DNA of 64,000 bases, from positions 310,001 to 374,000 of the forward strand of contig CAWBIM010000008.1 in assembly GCA_963788935.1 (NCBI GenBank). Direction: 5' to 3'. Below the pieces are notes generated by a model. It was given only the letters and a program-made list of their open reading frames with translations. It was not told where the DNA came from and did not search any database. Below are positions 25,298 to 33,558 of this stretch, piece by piece. Each line of letters opens with the position of its first letter. Position 1 is the stretch's first letter. Both the position numbers and the translations under genes were made by a program. The stretch comes from JAOPZW01 sp963788935. GTDB taxonomy: Bacteria; Actinomycetota; Thermoleophilia; Solirubrobacterales; Solirubrobacteraceae.

Positions 25298-26520
25298 ACT
25301 CGCGCTATCGGTGGGTCATCCTCGGCGTCGGCGCGGCCGGCGCCGGGGCCTTCTCCGCGCTGCGCATGGGCCTGCCCGCGCTCGGCCCCGCCCTGCGCGA
25401 CGCCTACGGGCTGTCGCTCCCCGAGGTCGGCTTCGCCTTCACCGCGGTCGCGATCGGCGTCATGCTCACGCTCGTCCCGTGGGGCATGCTGACCGACCGC
25501 ATCGGCGAGCGCCCCGTCATGGGCGCCGGGCTCATCGGCTGCGCCGCGGCCCTCGTCGGGACCGCCTACGCGCCGAGCTACGGCCTGCTGCTCGCCGGCC
25601 TGCTCGTCGCCGGGATGCTCGGGGCGAGCTCGACCGGCGCGAGCGGCCGGGCCGTGATGGGCTGGTTCGCCCGCGACGAGCGCGGCTTCGCCCTCGGCAT
25701 CCGCCAGATGGCGCTGCCGCTCGGCGGTGCCGCCGCCTCGGTGGCGCTGCCGCAACTCGTCGGCGCCGGCGGTCTCCAGGCCGCGTTCCTCACGCTCGCC
25801 GGGCTCTGCCTCGTCGCGGCGCTCGCGGCGATCGCGTTCATGCGCGACGCGCCGCCGCCCGACCGGCCGCTGCCGACGATCGAGGCCCCGCCGCCGACCC
25901 GCGACGCGCGCCTCTGGCGGCTCGGCACCGCCGGGGCGCTGCTCGTCGCCGCGCAGGCCTCGATGCTCGGCTTCGTCGTGCTCTTCCTGCACGACGTCCG
26001 CGGCGTCTCGGCCGCGGCCGCCGCCGGGGCACTGGCCGCCCTGCAGCTGATCGGCGCGGGGACCCGCATCGTGGCCGGGCGCCGTTCGGACCGCGAGGGC
26101 CTGCGGATCGCCCCGATCCGCCGCATCGCGGTACGCAACTTCGCCCTGCTCGCGGCGACCGCGGCGCTCATCCACGCGCCCGGCGCGGTGCTCTACCCGG
26201 TCCTGACCTTCGCCGCCGTCTCGACGATGAGCTGGAACGGCCTCGCGTTCACCGCCGCGGCCGAGATCTCGGGCCGCGCCCGCGCGGGCACGGCCATGAG
26301 CCTGCAGAACACGATCCTCGCGATCGGCGGCGCGCTCGCGCCGTCGGTGTTCGGCGCGGTCGTCGACGCGACGTCGTGGACGAGCGCGTTCGCCGTGCTC
26401 GCCCTGGCCCCGCTGGTCGCCGTCTTCGTCCTGCGCCCGCTCGAGGGCGACGAGGACGCGCGCCTGGCCGAACGCGAACGCCGTCTCACCGAATTGCGAC
26501 TCCTGGAGGTGTCCGGATGA
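25294..26520 (+). CDS. MFS transporter
   Basis: 408-residue major facilitator protein with about 12 hydrophobic segments. The MFS motif between helices 2 and 3 is GMLTDRIGERPVMGAG and the corresponding repeat in the second half is GRRSDREGLRIAP. GIRQMALPLGGAAAS is in the position of the NNP/cyanate-type signature region. Substrate unknown; coupling to a citrate synthase (4 bp overlap downstream) makes a carboxylate a reasonable guess. Starts with GTG in a 4 bp overlap with the CGNR regulator. Confidence 0.82.
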   Translation: MNSRYRWVILGVGAAGAGAFSALRMGLPALGPALRDAYGLSLPEVGFAFTAVAIGVMLTLVPWGMLTDRIGERPVMGAGLIGCAAALVGTAYAPSYGLLLAGLLVAGMLGASSTGASGRAVMGWFARDERGFALGIRQMALPLGGAAASVALPQLVGAGGLQAAFLTLAGLCLVAALAAIAFMRDAPPPDRPLPTIEAPPPTRDARLWRLGTAGALLVAAQASMLGFVVLFLHDVRGVSAAAAAGALAALQLIGAGTRIVAGRRSDREGLRIAPIRRIAVRNFALLAATAALIHAPGAVLYPVLTFAAVSTMSWNGLAFTAAAEISGRARAGTAMSLQNTILAIGGALAPSVFGAVVDATSWTSAFAVLALAPLVAVFVLRPLEGDEDARLAERERRLTELRLLEVSG

Positions 26521-27614
26521 CCGCTGCCACGACCACCCCGTCCGAGGTCCGTTCGGGCCTCGAGGGCGTCGTCGCCTTCGCCACGTCGATCGCCGAGCCC
26601 GACCGTGAGGGCGGGTCGCTGCGCTACCGCGGGGTCGACGTCGAGGACCTCGTCGGCACCGTCCCGTTCGAGCAGGTGTGGGGCCTGCTCGTCGACGGCA
26701 CGCTGCTCCCGGGCCTCCCGCCGGCCGAGCCGCACCCGCTCGCCGTCCGGTCGGGCGACCCGCGCGTCGACGTCCAGGCCGCGCTCGCGATGCTCGGTCC
26801 CGAGTGGGGCTTCCGGGCGCTCATCGACATCACCGACGAGCAGGCGCGCGACGACCTCGCGCGCGCCTCGGTGATGGCGCTGTCGTTCGTCGCCCAGTCC
26901 GCCCGCGGCACGGGCCGCCCGCCGGTCCCGCAACGGGAGATCGACCGCGCCCGGAGCATCCCCGAGCGCTTCCTGATCCGCTGGCGCGGAGAGGCCGACC
27001 CGCGTCACGTCAAGGCGATCGACGCCTACTGGATCAGCGCCGCCGAGCACGGGATGAACGCCTCGACGTTCACCGCGCGGGTCATCGCCTCGACCGGCGC
27101 GGACGTCGCCGCCGCGCTCTCGGGCGCGGTCGGCGCGCTGAGCGGCCCGCTGCACGGCGGCGCGCCGTCGCGCGTGCTGGCGATGCTCGACGCGGTCGAG
27201 CGCGACGGCGACGCGGGCCGCGTCGTCCGGGCGATCCTCGACCGCGGCGAGCGCCTCATGGGCTTCGGCCACCGCATCTATCGCGCCGAGGACCCGCGGG
27301 CGCGGGTGCTCCGCCGCACGGCGAGCGAGCTCGGCTCGACGCGCTTCGCGGTCGCCGAGGCGCTCGAGGCCGCGGCGCTCGAGGAGCTGCGCGCGCGAAA
27401 GCCCGACCGCGTCCTGGCGACGAACGTCGAGTTCTGGTCGGCCGTCCTCCTCGACCTCGCGGATGTCCCGCCGGAGCTCTTCACGAGCCTCTTCACCTGT
27501 GCGCGGGTCGCGGGCTGGTCGGCGCACATCCTCGAGCAGAAGCGCGAGGCCCGGATCATCCGCCCGACGGCCGTCTACGTCGGAGAGCGGTCGCGTCCGG
27601 TTCCGGCGGTCTGA
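26517..27614 (+). CDS. citA: Citrate synthase 2 (CitA type)
   Basis: 365-residue citrate synthase-fold protein. Conserved histidines are in AAEHGMNAST (H178), PLHGGAP (H213) and GFGHRIYRAEDP (H252). Where canonical enzymes have Asp in NVDFYSG this protein has NVEFWSAV (E305), and it ends with the FTCARVAGWSAHILEQKR block, both as in the actinobacterial CitA subgroup rather than GltA. It would condense acetyl-CoA (or propionyl-CoA) with oxaloacetate. Overlaps the upstream MFS by 4 bp and is the last gene of the CGNR operon, followed by a hairpin at 27639-27659. Confidence 0.85.
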   Translation: MTAATTTPSEVRSGLEGVVAFATSIAEPDREGGSLRYRGVDVEDLVGTVPFEQVWGLLVDGTLLPGLPPAEPHPLAVRSGDPRVDVQAALAMLGPEWGFRALIDITDEQARDDLARASVMALSFVAQSARGTGRPPVPQREIDRARSIPERFLIRWRGEADPRHVKAIDAYWISAAEHGMNASTFTARVIASTGADVAAALSGAVGALSGPLHGGAPSRVLAMLDAVERDGDAGRVVRAILDRGERLMGFGHRIYRAEDPRARVLRRTASELGSTRFAVAEALEAAALEELRARKPDRVLATNVEFWSAVLLDLADVPPELFTSLFTCARVAGWSAHILEQKREARIIRPTAVYVGERSRPVPAV

Positions 27615-27638
27615 GCCGGCGCTATCGACACGGGGCGG

Positions 27639-27659
27639 GGCGGCAGGGAGAATGCCGCC
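27639..27659. terminator. Candidate terminator between convergent citrate synthase and MarR genes
   Basis: GGCGGCA-GGGAGAA-TGCCGCC makes a perfect 7 bp stem and 7 nt loop, 25 bp after one stop and 10 bp before the other. No T-tract on either strand, so it may be a bidirectional, poorly defined terminator. Confidence 0.4.
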
Positions 27660-27668
27660 GTGACGCGC

Positions 27669-28112
27669 TCAGTCCTGGTCCAGCGCCCGGCGCATGATGT
27701 CGCGCAGCGCGCGCTGGTCCTCCGGCCCGAGGCGGGCCAGGGGCGGCGGGGCCTCCTCGAGGCGCTCGGCCAGCCGGTCGCGCACCTCGGCGCCGCGCGC
27801 GGTGACGACGAGCATCTTCACGCGCCGGTCGTGGGTCGCGCTGCGGCGCTCGACCAGGCCGCGGTCCTCGAGGCGGTCGACGATCCCGGTCACGTTGGAG
27901 TTGTCGCAGTGCAGCGCCTCGGCGAGGTCGCTCATCGGCACCGGCCGGTCGGGGTCGAGGACGCCGAGCGCGCGCACCTGCGGCGGGGACAGCTCGAACT
28001 CGGACGCGATCGCGAGAAAGCGCCGGCGCGAGGCGTGGAACAGCTCGTGCATGAGCGCCCAGGCCTCGCTGGCCGGGCTGGGCCGGCGGCGCGTGGCGCT
28101 CGTCGGGGGCAT
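27669..28112 (-). CDS. MarR-family transcriptional regulator
   Basis: 147-residue winged-helix regulator. The DNA-binding core is LSPPQVRALGVLDPDRPVPMSDLAEALHCDNSNVTGIVDRLEDRGLVERRSATHDRRVKMLVVTARG, of standard MarR form with the DRR wing. The single Cys (AEALHC) lies at the start of the recognition helix and is not in the OhrR position. Upstream on the same strand a promoter-like TTGTCA-18-TACCAT (28152 to 28123) places the start point a few bases before the ATG, i.e. an almost leaderless mRNA. Its target is not obvious. Confidence 0.87.
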   Translation of the reverse strand: MPPTSATRRRPSPASEAWALMHELFHASRRRFLAIASEFELSPPQVRALGVLDPDRPVPMSDLAEALHCDNSNVTGIVDRLEDRGLVERRSATHDRRVKMLVVTARGAEVRDRLAERLEEAPPPLARLGPEDQRALRDIMRRALDQD

Positions 28113-28122
28113 CCCACGGCAG

Positions 28123-28152
28123 ATGGTACTTACATGGATAAATCGTTGACAA
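28123..28152 (-). promoter_or_regulatory. Candidate promoter of the MarR gene
   Basis: Read on the minus strand: TTGTCA (28152-28147), 18 bp, TACCAT (28128-28123), followed 10 bp later by the ATG at 28112. This AT-richer patch also includes TTGACA on the plus strand. Confidence 0.4.
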
Positions 28153-28238
28153 CCTCAAACGCATGGGTCGCCGCCGCGGCGTGAGCGCCGGGGTCATCCG
28201 CCTCGCCCGCCGCCCGCGATTCGTATGCTGAGGCCCTG

Positions 28239-28755
28239 GTGAACGGCAACGCACGCGTGCTGGACCCGGCCGCGCTCGGCGACCACGTCGACCGCCTGTA
28301 CCGGGCGGCCTGGGCGCATGTGCGGCTCGCGCGAGGACGCCGAGGACCTCGTGCAGGACACGTTCGCCCGCGTGCTGGCCAAGCCGCGCCTGCTGCGCAA
28401 CGACGACGACCTCGGCTACCTGCTGCGCGTCCTGCGCAACACGTTCGTCTCCCGCCACCGGGCGAGCACCCGGCGCCCGGTGACGACCGCGATGCCCGAG
28501 ACGTTCGAGCCGGTCGACCACTCGATCGGCTCCCGGCCCGAGGCGGCGTTCGGCGCGCGCGAGGTGTTCGGTCACATCGCGGCGCTGCCCGAGACCTTCC
28601 GCGACGCGCTCGTCGCGGTCGACGTCGTGGGCCTCTCCTACGCCGAGGCGGCCCGCGTGCTCGGGACCCGCGAGGCCACGATCACCAGCCGCCTCTACCG
28701 CGCGCGGGCGCAGGTCGCCCGCGGGATGGAACCGCACCGGGAAGGCGTCTTGTAG
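28239..28755 (+). CDS. ECF-type RNA polymerase sigma factor, interrupted by a +1 frameshift
   Basis: 171 residues after repair. Region 2 begins DRLYRAAWA and, across the break, continues CGSREDAEDLVQDTFARVLAKPRLLRN. Region 4 is FRDALVAVDVVGLSYAEAARVLGTREATITSRLYRARAQVARGM. One extra base near 28317-28319 (GCGCATGTGC where GCGCTGTGC is expected) separates them, right after the invariant Trp-Ala of region 2.1. GTG start at 28239, shortly after a TATGCT-like -10. It is followed after 8 bp by a membrane protein that is probably its anti-sigma factor. If the frameshift is real, the sigma factor is dead. Confidence 0.8.
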
Positions 28756-28763
28756 GTCGAGGC

Positions 28764-29465
28764 ATGGCAGGCACCGTTCCCCCCACCCCGGACCACGACC
28801 CGCGCCGCGAGGAGGAGCTCGCCGAGCGCGGGCGCGAGCTCGTCGCCCTCGCCGTCATGGAGACGTCGGCGCCGCTCGCGCTGCGCGAGCGGATCGAGCA
28901 CGACCGCGAGCACGCGCGTCCGAGCCATCGCCGTCGCTGGCTGGGGCTCGCCGGCTCGTTCGCGGCGGTCGCCGCCGCGGCCGTCGCCGCGCTCGTCATC
29001 TCGCTCGGCGGCGCCTCGGCCCCGAGCGTCCTCGCCACCGTCGAGCTCGCCGGGCCGGGGCCGACGCTGTCCGCCCCGAAGCACGACGCGACCAACGACG
29101 CGCTGCTGCAGACGAAGATCGAGGGGCTGCCGTTCCCCGACTGGGACCAGTTCGAGTGGCGCGCCGTCGGCGCTCGCAACGACGAGATCGAGGGCCGGCG
29201 TGCGACGACGGTCTTCTACGACAACCCGAAGGGCGCGCGGGCGGCCTACACGATCCTCGGCGGCTCGGCCATCAAGGCCCCCGAGGACGCGAAGACGGTC
29301 GACGTCCGGGGCACGCCGTTCTACGTCATGTACCGCGAGGGGCAGCGGGTCGTCGTGTGGGACCGCGACGGCCACACGTGCGTCATGAGCGCGCCGCGGT
29401 CGGTCCCGGAGGCGAACCTGCTGAAGCTGGCCGCCTGGGACGCCGGCGGCTCCGTCCCCTTCTAG
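28764..29465 (+). CDS. Putative anti-sigma factor, single-pass membrane protein
   Basis: 233-residue protein with a charged N-terminal cytoplasmic part (1-58), one membrane helix at about 60-82 (WLGLAGSFAAVAAAAVAALVISL) and a 150-residue extracytoplasmic domain containing DNPKGARAAYTILGGSAI and YREGQRVVVWDRDGHTCVMSAP. The position directly after an ECF sigma gene and the topology suggest an anti-sigma factor, but the HxxxCxxC zinc motif of ZAS proteins is missing. Function is inferred from context only. ATG at 28764 lies 8 bp after the sigma stop. Confidence 0.65.
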   Translation: MAGTVPPTPDHDPRREEELAERGRELVALAVMETSAPLALRERIEHDREHARPSHRRRWLGLAGSFAAVAAAAVAALVISLGGASAPSVLATVELAGPGPTLSAPKHDATNDALLQTKIEGLPFPDWDQFEWRAVGARNDEIEGRRATTVFYDNPKGARAAYTILGGSAIKAPEDAKTVDVRGTPFYVMYREGQRVVVWDRDGHTCVMSAPRSVPEANLLKLAAWDAGGSVPF

Positions 29466-29572
29466 ATGTTCGCCGTCCTCCTGCGTGCCTCCGCGAGCGA
29501 TCCGGCGCTCGCGGCACGCCTGCGACCCGTCATCTGGGCGCTCCTGCTCGCCCATCTGCTGGCGGGCGCCCA

Positions 29573-29595
29573 GCGGCGCGGCGGCCCCGCGCCGC
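29573..29595. terminator. Candidate bidirectional terminator hairpin
   Basis: GCGGCGCGG-CGGCC-CCGCGCCGC, a perfect 9 bp stem with 5 nt loop in the 223 bp space (29466-29688) between the anti-sigma gene and the convergent MOSC gene. No T-tract. In such GC-rich DNA chance hairpins are common. The space also contains a 71-codon open frame from 29466 that I do not accept as a gene. Confidence 0.35.
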
Positions 29596-29688
29596 CGGGG
29601 CGCGCGGTCGCTTCGGCCCGCCTGCCGCGCCGCCGTCTGGCCCCGCACGGGACCGTCGCCGGCCGCCGCCCACGCGGCTGACCCGCAC

Positions 29689-30411
29689 TCAGGCGACGGT
29701 GACCGGGTCGCCGACGCGCACCGTCGCGGGGCGGACGGCGCGGGCGTTGATGCCGAAGAGCGTCTCGTGGTCGCGCGCGAGCCGGCGCAGGAGCTCCGGC
29801 CACTTCTCGGCCGTGTCCGGGTCGCGCGTCGGGATCGCGCAGCGCTCGCACGGGTGCAGGAGCTCGAGCTCCGCCTCGCCGACGCGCACGCGCCGGCCCT
29901 TCCAGCGCTGCTCGGCGAACGCGTCGGCGTCGAGGCGCACATGGAGGTTCGTGCGGAACCGGCGCAGGTCGATCGGCTGGGCCATCTCGTTCTCGAGGGC
30001 CGCGTGGCTGGCTTCGACCGTGATCAGCAGCGAGTCGCGCAGGTCGGGCATCAGGGCGAGGTCGCGGACGAGCTCGACGTCGCGACCGAGGTCGTCGCTG
30101 AGCGCGCCCGGGAGGGCCGGGTCGTCCCAGGCGAACGTCCGCCCGTCCGGCCCGGTGACGAGCGGCAGCGGCGGCGCGTCGGGGTCGAGCGCTTCGCCCG
30201 GCGCCTGCGGGTAGGCGGCGGCCCACCCGAGCATCCGCGGGACCTCGCGCACCGTCATCGCGCGGCGCGTGCCCGCGAAGTCCGTGAACAGCGCCTGGGC
30301 GCGGTCGCCGCCGGCGCCGCGGCCGTCGATCCGCAGGGCGGCGACCGGCTCGCCGCCGAGCGACTTCACGGGCCAGCGGTGCAGGGACAGCACGGTTCCG
30401 GAGGCGAGCAT
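29689..30411 (-). CDS. MOSC domain-containing molybdenum-cofactor-binding protein
   Basis: 240-residue protein with an N-terminal MOSC beta-barrel (about 5-60; GTVLSLHRWPVKSLGGEPV, GDRAQALFTD) and a C-terminal MOSC domain (about 120-238). This contains RRFRTNLHV, VGEAELELLHPCERCAIPTRDPDT, the conserved Cys pair of the sulfurase/mARC class, and INARAVRPATVRVGDPV. Such proteins bind sulfurated Mo cofactor and reduce N-oxygenated compounds or handle Mo-bound sulfur. No Mo-cofactor gene is adjacent. Starts 36 bp from the divergent oxidase gene. Confidence 0.88.
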   Translation of the reverse strand: MLASGTVLSLHRWPVKSLGGEPVAALRIDGRGAGGDRAQALFTDFAGTRRAMTVREVPRMLGWAAAYPQAPGEALDPDAPPLPLVTGPDGRTFAWDDPALPGALSDDLGRDVELVRDLALMPDLRDSLLITVEASHAALENEMAQPIDLRRFRTNLHVRLDADAFAEQRWKGRRVRVGEAELELLHPCERCAIPTRDPDTAEKWPELLRRLARDHETLFGINARAVRPATVRVGDPVTVA

Positions 30412-30447
30412 CGGCGCCGCGCACGGTATCGGCGAGGATGAGTGGCC

Positions 30448-31371
30448 ATGGGACAGGTGCTCGTCGCCGGCGCGGGCGTCGTCGGCCTCACCGCGGCGAT
30501 CCGCCTGCGCGAGGCCGGCGTGGACGCCGACGTCGTCGCGCGCGACCCGCCGCTCGCGACCACCTCGGCCGTCGCCGCCGCGCTCTGGTACCCGTACCGC
30601 GCGTTCCCCCGCGAGCGCGTCGCGGCGTGGTCGGCGCGCGGCTTCGAGGTGCTGTCCGAGCTCGCCGGCGAGCCGGGCAGCGGCGTGCGCATGCGCTGGG
30701 GCACCGAGCGCGTCCCGGCCGGGACGGAGGAGCCGTGGTGGCGCGGCGCGGTCCCGACGTTCGCCCGCACGGCCGACGGCTTCCGCTTCGCCGCGCCCGT
30801 CGCCGACATGTCCGTCCACCTGCCGTGGCTCGTCGGGCGGCTGGAGGCGCTCGGCGGCTCGGTGACCGTGGGGACCCTCGCCCGCCTGGAGGACGCGCTC
30901 GCCCGCGCGCCGGTGGTCGTCAACTGCGCCGGCCTCGGCGCCCGCGAGCTCGCCGGCGACGACACGCTGCTGGCCGTCCGCGGGCAGATCCTCCACGTCG
31001 AGCAGACCGGCATCGAGGAGTGGGTGCTCGACCAGTCCGATCCGCAGCGTCTCGTCTACGTCGTCCCGCGGGAGCGCGACGTCGTCCTGGGCGGGACGGC
31101 GCAGGAGGGCGACGAGGACCTCATCGCCGACGGCGGTCTGGCCGCGGTGATCCGCGAGCGCTGCATCGCCGCCGTGCCTGCCCTGCGCGGTGCGCGGGTG
31201 CTCGACGACGCGGTCGGCCTGCGCCCGGCGCGGCCCGCCGTGCGCCTCGAGGCGCAGGCGCGCGACGGCGGCACGGTCGTGCACTGCTACGGCCACGGCG
31301 GGGCGGGCGTGACGCTCGCGTGGGGATGCGCCGAGGAGGTCGTGCGCCTCGTCACGCGCGCGCTGGGCTGA
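30448..31371 (+). CDS. D-amino-acid oxidase-like FAD-dependent oxidoreductase
   Basis: 307-residue flavoprotein with an N-terminal Rossmann FAD motif VLVAGAGVVGLTAAIRLREAG and the DAAO-type elements ALWYPYRAFP, VVNCAGLGARELAGDDTLLAVRGQI, LVYVVPRERDVVLGGTAQEGD, GLRPARPAVRLE and the C-terminal CYGHGGAGVTLAWGCA. These closely follow the D-amino-acid oxidase layout (oxidative deamination of D-amino acids with H2O2). A GAGGA element 9 bp before supports ATG 30448; GTG 30442 is in frame. MsrA follows 36 bp downstream, which would fit repair of H2O2 damage. Confidence 0.85.
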   Translation: MGQVLVAGAGVVGLTAAIRLREAGVDADVVARDPPLATTSAVAAALWYPYRAFPRERVAAWSARGFEVLSELAGEPGSGVRMRWGTERVPAGTEEPWWRGAVPTFARTADGFRFAAPVADMSVHLPWLVGRLEALGGSVTVGTLARLEDALARAPVVVNCAGLGARELAGDDTLLAVRGQILHVEQTGIEEWVLDQSDPQRLVYVVPRERDVVLGGTAQEGDEDLIADGGLAAVIRERCIAAVPALRGARVLDDAVGLRPARPAVRLEAQARDGGTVVHCYGHGGAGVTLAWGCAEEVVRLVTRALG

Positions 31372-31407
31372 CGTAACGCGCGACACGATGCGGGGACGAA
31401 CACGCAT

Positions 31408-32073
31408 ATGCATCTCTTCTCACGTCACAAGACGAACCTGATCGCCGCGGCCGACGCGCTCCCCGGCCGCGACCGGTCGATGCCGGTGCCCGAGCGCCAC
31501 GACGTGCTCGGCACCCCGATCGCCCCGCCGTTCCCCGAGGGCCTCGAGACCGCGGTCTTCGGCCTCGGCTGCTTCTGGGGCGCGGAGCGCGTGTTCTGGC
31601 AGGCGCCCGGCGTGTACACGACCGCGGTCGGCTACGCCGGCGGCCACACGCCGAACCCGACCTACGAGGAGGTCTGCAGCGCGCGGACCGGCCACTCGGA
31701 GGTCGTCCTCGTCGTCTTCGACCCGAAGCAGACGAGCTACGACGCGCTCCTGAAGCTGTTCTGGGAGGGCCACGACCCGACCCAGGGGATGCGCCAGGGC
31801 AACGACGTCGGCACCCAGTACCGCTCGGCGATCTACACGACGACCGACGCCCAGCGCGAGGCCGCCGACGCCTCGCGGACGATGTTCCAGGGCGCGCTGA
31901 ACGAGCGCCGCTACGGCGAGATCACGACGGAGATCGCGCCGCTGCGCGACTTCTACTACGCCGAGGGCTACCACCAGCAGTACCTCGCGAAGAACCCCAA
32001 CGGCTACTGCGGCCTCGGCGGCACGGGCGTCTCGTGCCCGGTCGGCGTCGGCGTCGCGGCCGCCGGCGAGTAG
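31408..32073 (+). CDS. msrA: Peptide methionine sulfoxide reductase A
   Basis: 221-residue enzyme reducing methionine-S-sulfoxide. Catalytic C55 is in FGLGCFWGAER; further family blocks are GYAGGHTPNPTYEEVCSARTGHSEVVLVVFDP, FWEGHDPTQGMRQGNDVGTQYRSAIY and AEGYHQQYLAKNPNGYCGLGGTGVSCP, the last with the resolving cysteines. The N-terminal 40 residues before the core are an extension common in actinobacterial MsrA. No signal peptide, so cytoplasmic. Ends 3 bp before a convergent Lrp gene. Confidence 0.95.
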   Translation: MHLFSRHKTNLIAAADALPGRDRSMPVPERHDVLGTPIAPPFPEGLETAVFGLGCFWGAERVFWQAPGVYTTAVGYAGGHTPNPTYEEVCSARTGHSEVVLVVFDPKQTSYDALLKLFWEGHDPTQGMRQGNDVGTQYRSAIYTTTDAQREAADASRTMFQGALNERRYGEITTEIAPLRDFYYAEGYHQQYLAKNPNGYCGLGGTGVSCPVGVGVAAAGE

Positions 32074-32076
32074 CCC

Positions 32077-32535
32077 TCAGGCCCGGAACGGGAGCGGCCC
32101 GGCGGCCTTGATCGTCTTCATGGCGAACTGGGACGTCATCCGGGCCACCCCCGGCAGGTCGGCGAACGTGTCGATCAGGAACCGCTCGTAGGCGCCGACG
32201 TCGGCGACGGCGACCCGGATGACGTAGTCCGGGTCGCCGAACATGCGGTGGCACTCGACGACCGCGTCCAGACCGACGACGGCCTCCTCGAACGCGGCGA
32301 TCGTCTCGCGGTTGCGCAGCATGAGCGTCGTGTAGACGAGCACCTGGAAGCCCTGGTCGAGCGCGGCCGGGTCGATCACGGCGTGGTAGCCGGCGATGAC
32401 CCCGCGCGCCTCGAGCGCGCGGACGCGCCGCAGGCACGCCGACGGGCTGAGCCGCACGCGCTCGGCGAGCTCGGCGTTGCTGAGGCGTCCGTCGGCCTGC
32501 AGCTGACCGATGATTGCGCGATCGACGCGATCCAT
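32077..32535 (-). CDS. Lrp/AsnC-family transcriptional regulator
   Basis: 152-residue Lrp-type protein. HTH at about 3-50 (DRVDRAIIGQLQADGRLSNAELAERVRLSPSACLRRVRALEARGVIAG) and a RAM domain (LVYTTLMLRNRETIAAFEEAV, ECHRMFGDPDYVIRVAV). The GDPDY element matches the leucine-responsive Lrp subgroup. Transcribed divergently from azlCD (80 bp apart), the typical arrangement for amino-acid-responsive control of branched-chain amino-acid export. The spacer holds a weak inverted repeat CAGA-N10-TCTG at 32538-32555. Confidence 0.92.
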   Translation of the reverse strand: MDRVDRAIIGQLQADGRLSNAELAERVRLSPSACLRRVRALEARGVIAGYHAVIDPAALDQGFQVLVYTTLMLRNRETIAAFEEAVVGLDAVVECHRMFGDPDYVIRVAVADVGAYERFLIDTFADLPGVARMTSQFAMKTIKAAGPLPFRA

Positions 32536-32614
32536 CGCAGAAGATTCTACGTCTGTCGCCGGTTGCGGCCCAGATCGACACCATCTGCCGCGCCCGGCGC
32601 TCTACCGTGCCGTC

Positions 32615-33259
32615 ATGGCCGCACCAGAGCACCGTCGCCTCGCCGTCGTTCGCGACGCGCTCGGGATCGGTGTCGCCGTCGGCGCGTTCGGCCTGTCCTA
32701 CGGCGCGGTCTCGACCGCCGCGGGCCTCTCGGTCGCCCAGACCTGCGCGCTGTCGGTCCTCATGTTCACCGGCGCCTCGCAGTTCGCGCTCGTCGGCGTC
32801 GTCGGCGCGGGCGGGAGCGCGCTCGCGGGCGCGCTGACCGCGCTGCTGCTCGGCAGCCGCAACGCCCTGTACGGCCTGCGGCTCGCGCCGCTGCTGCGCG
32901 TCCGGGGCGCCCGCCGGGCCGCGGCGGCCCAACTCGTGATCGACGAGAGCACGGCGATGGCGCTCGCCCGCGGCCGGGCCGGCTTCTGGGCGACGGGCCT
33001 CGCCGTCTTCGCGTGCTGGAACGCCGGCACGGTGGCCGGGGCCCTGGGCGGCGCCGCGGTCGCGGATCCGCGCGCGCTCGGCCTCGACGCGGCGGGCCCG
33101 GCGGCGTTCGTCGCGCTGCTCGCGCCCCGCCTGGACGGCCGCGCGGCGCGGCGCCTGGCGCTCGTCGCGGGCGTCGTGGCCGTCGTCGCCGTGCCCCTCA
33201 CGCCGACCGGCGCGCCGGTCCTGATCGCGGCGTGCATCGCGCTGGCGGCACGCCGGTGA
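32615..33259 (+). CDS. azlC: AzlC-family branched-chain amino-acid exporter, large subunit
   Basis: 214-residue membrane protein with the AzlC signature: GAFGLSYGAVSTAAGLSVAQTCALSVLMFTGASQFALVGVV, then a GSRNALYGLRLAP block and DESTAMALA. About five to six hydrophobic helices. AzlC with AzlD forms a BrnFE-type exporter for branched-chain amino acids (or analogues such as azaleucine). ATG at 32615 follows the divergent Lrp regulator; the stop overlaps azlD. Confidence 0.9.
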   Translation: MAAPEHRRLAVVRDALGIGVAVGAFGLSYGAVSTAAGLSVAQTCALSVLMFTGASQFALVGVVGAGGSALAGALTALLLGSRNALYGLRLAPLLRVRGARRAAAAQLVIDESTAMALARGRAGFWATGLAVFACWNAGTVAGALGGAAVADPRALGLDAAGPAAFVALLAPRLDGRAARRLALVAGVVAVVAVPLTPTGAPVLIAACIALAARR

Positions 33260-33558
33260 TGTGGACGGCGATCGTCGTCGCGGCGGCGGGCTGTTACCTG
33301 CTGAAGCTCGCGGGGCTGTCGGTCCCGCGCCGGGCACTCGAGCACCCGCGGGTCGAGGCGGCTGCCGCGCGCCTGCCGATCGCCCTGCTCGCGGCGCTCG
33401 TCGCGACGAGCACGCTCACGAGCGGGCACGCGCTCGTGCTCGACGCCCGCGCGGCCGGGCTGGCCGTCGCGGGCGTGGCGGTGGCGCTGCGGGCGCCGGT
33501 GCTGGCGGTCGTCGCCGCGGCGACGGCGACGACCGCGCTGGTCCGGCTGGTCCTCTAG
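33259..33558 (+). CDS. azlD: AzlD-family branched-chain amino-acid exporter, small subunit
   Basis: 99-residue, three- to four-helix membrane protein (WTAIVVAAAGCYLLKLAGLSVPRR, LPIALLAALVATSTLTSG, LAVAGVAVALRAPVLAVV), the standard small partner of AzlC. The start is either GTG 33256 or ATG 33259, both overlapping the azlC stop; ATG is preferred. Its 3' end overlaps the convergent MFS gene by 4 bp, leaving no room for a terminator between them. Confidence 0.88.
   Translation: MWTAIVVAAAGCYLLKLAGLSVPRRALEHPRVEAAAARLPIALLAALVATSTLTSGHALVLDARAAGLAVAGVAVALRAPVLAVVAAATATTALVRLVL

Noticed and set aside
29466..29681. 71-codon frame starting directly after the anti-sigma stop
   Set aside because: Only a short hydrophobic N-terminus followed by Arg/Pro-rich low-complexity sequence; no ribosome site and it contains a strong hairpin. 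Could be checked by proteomics.
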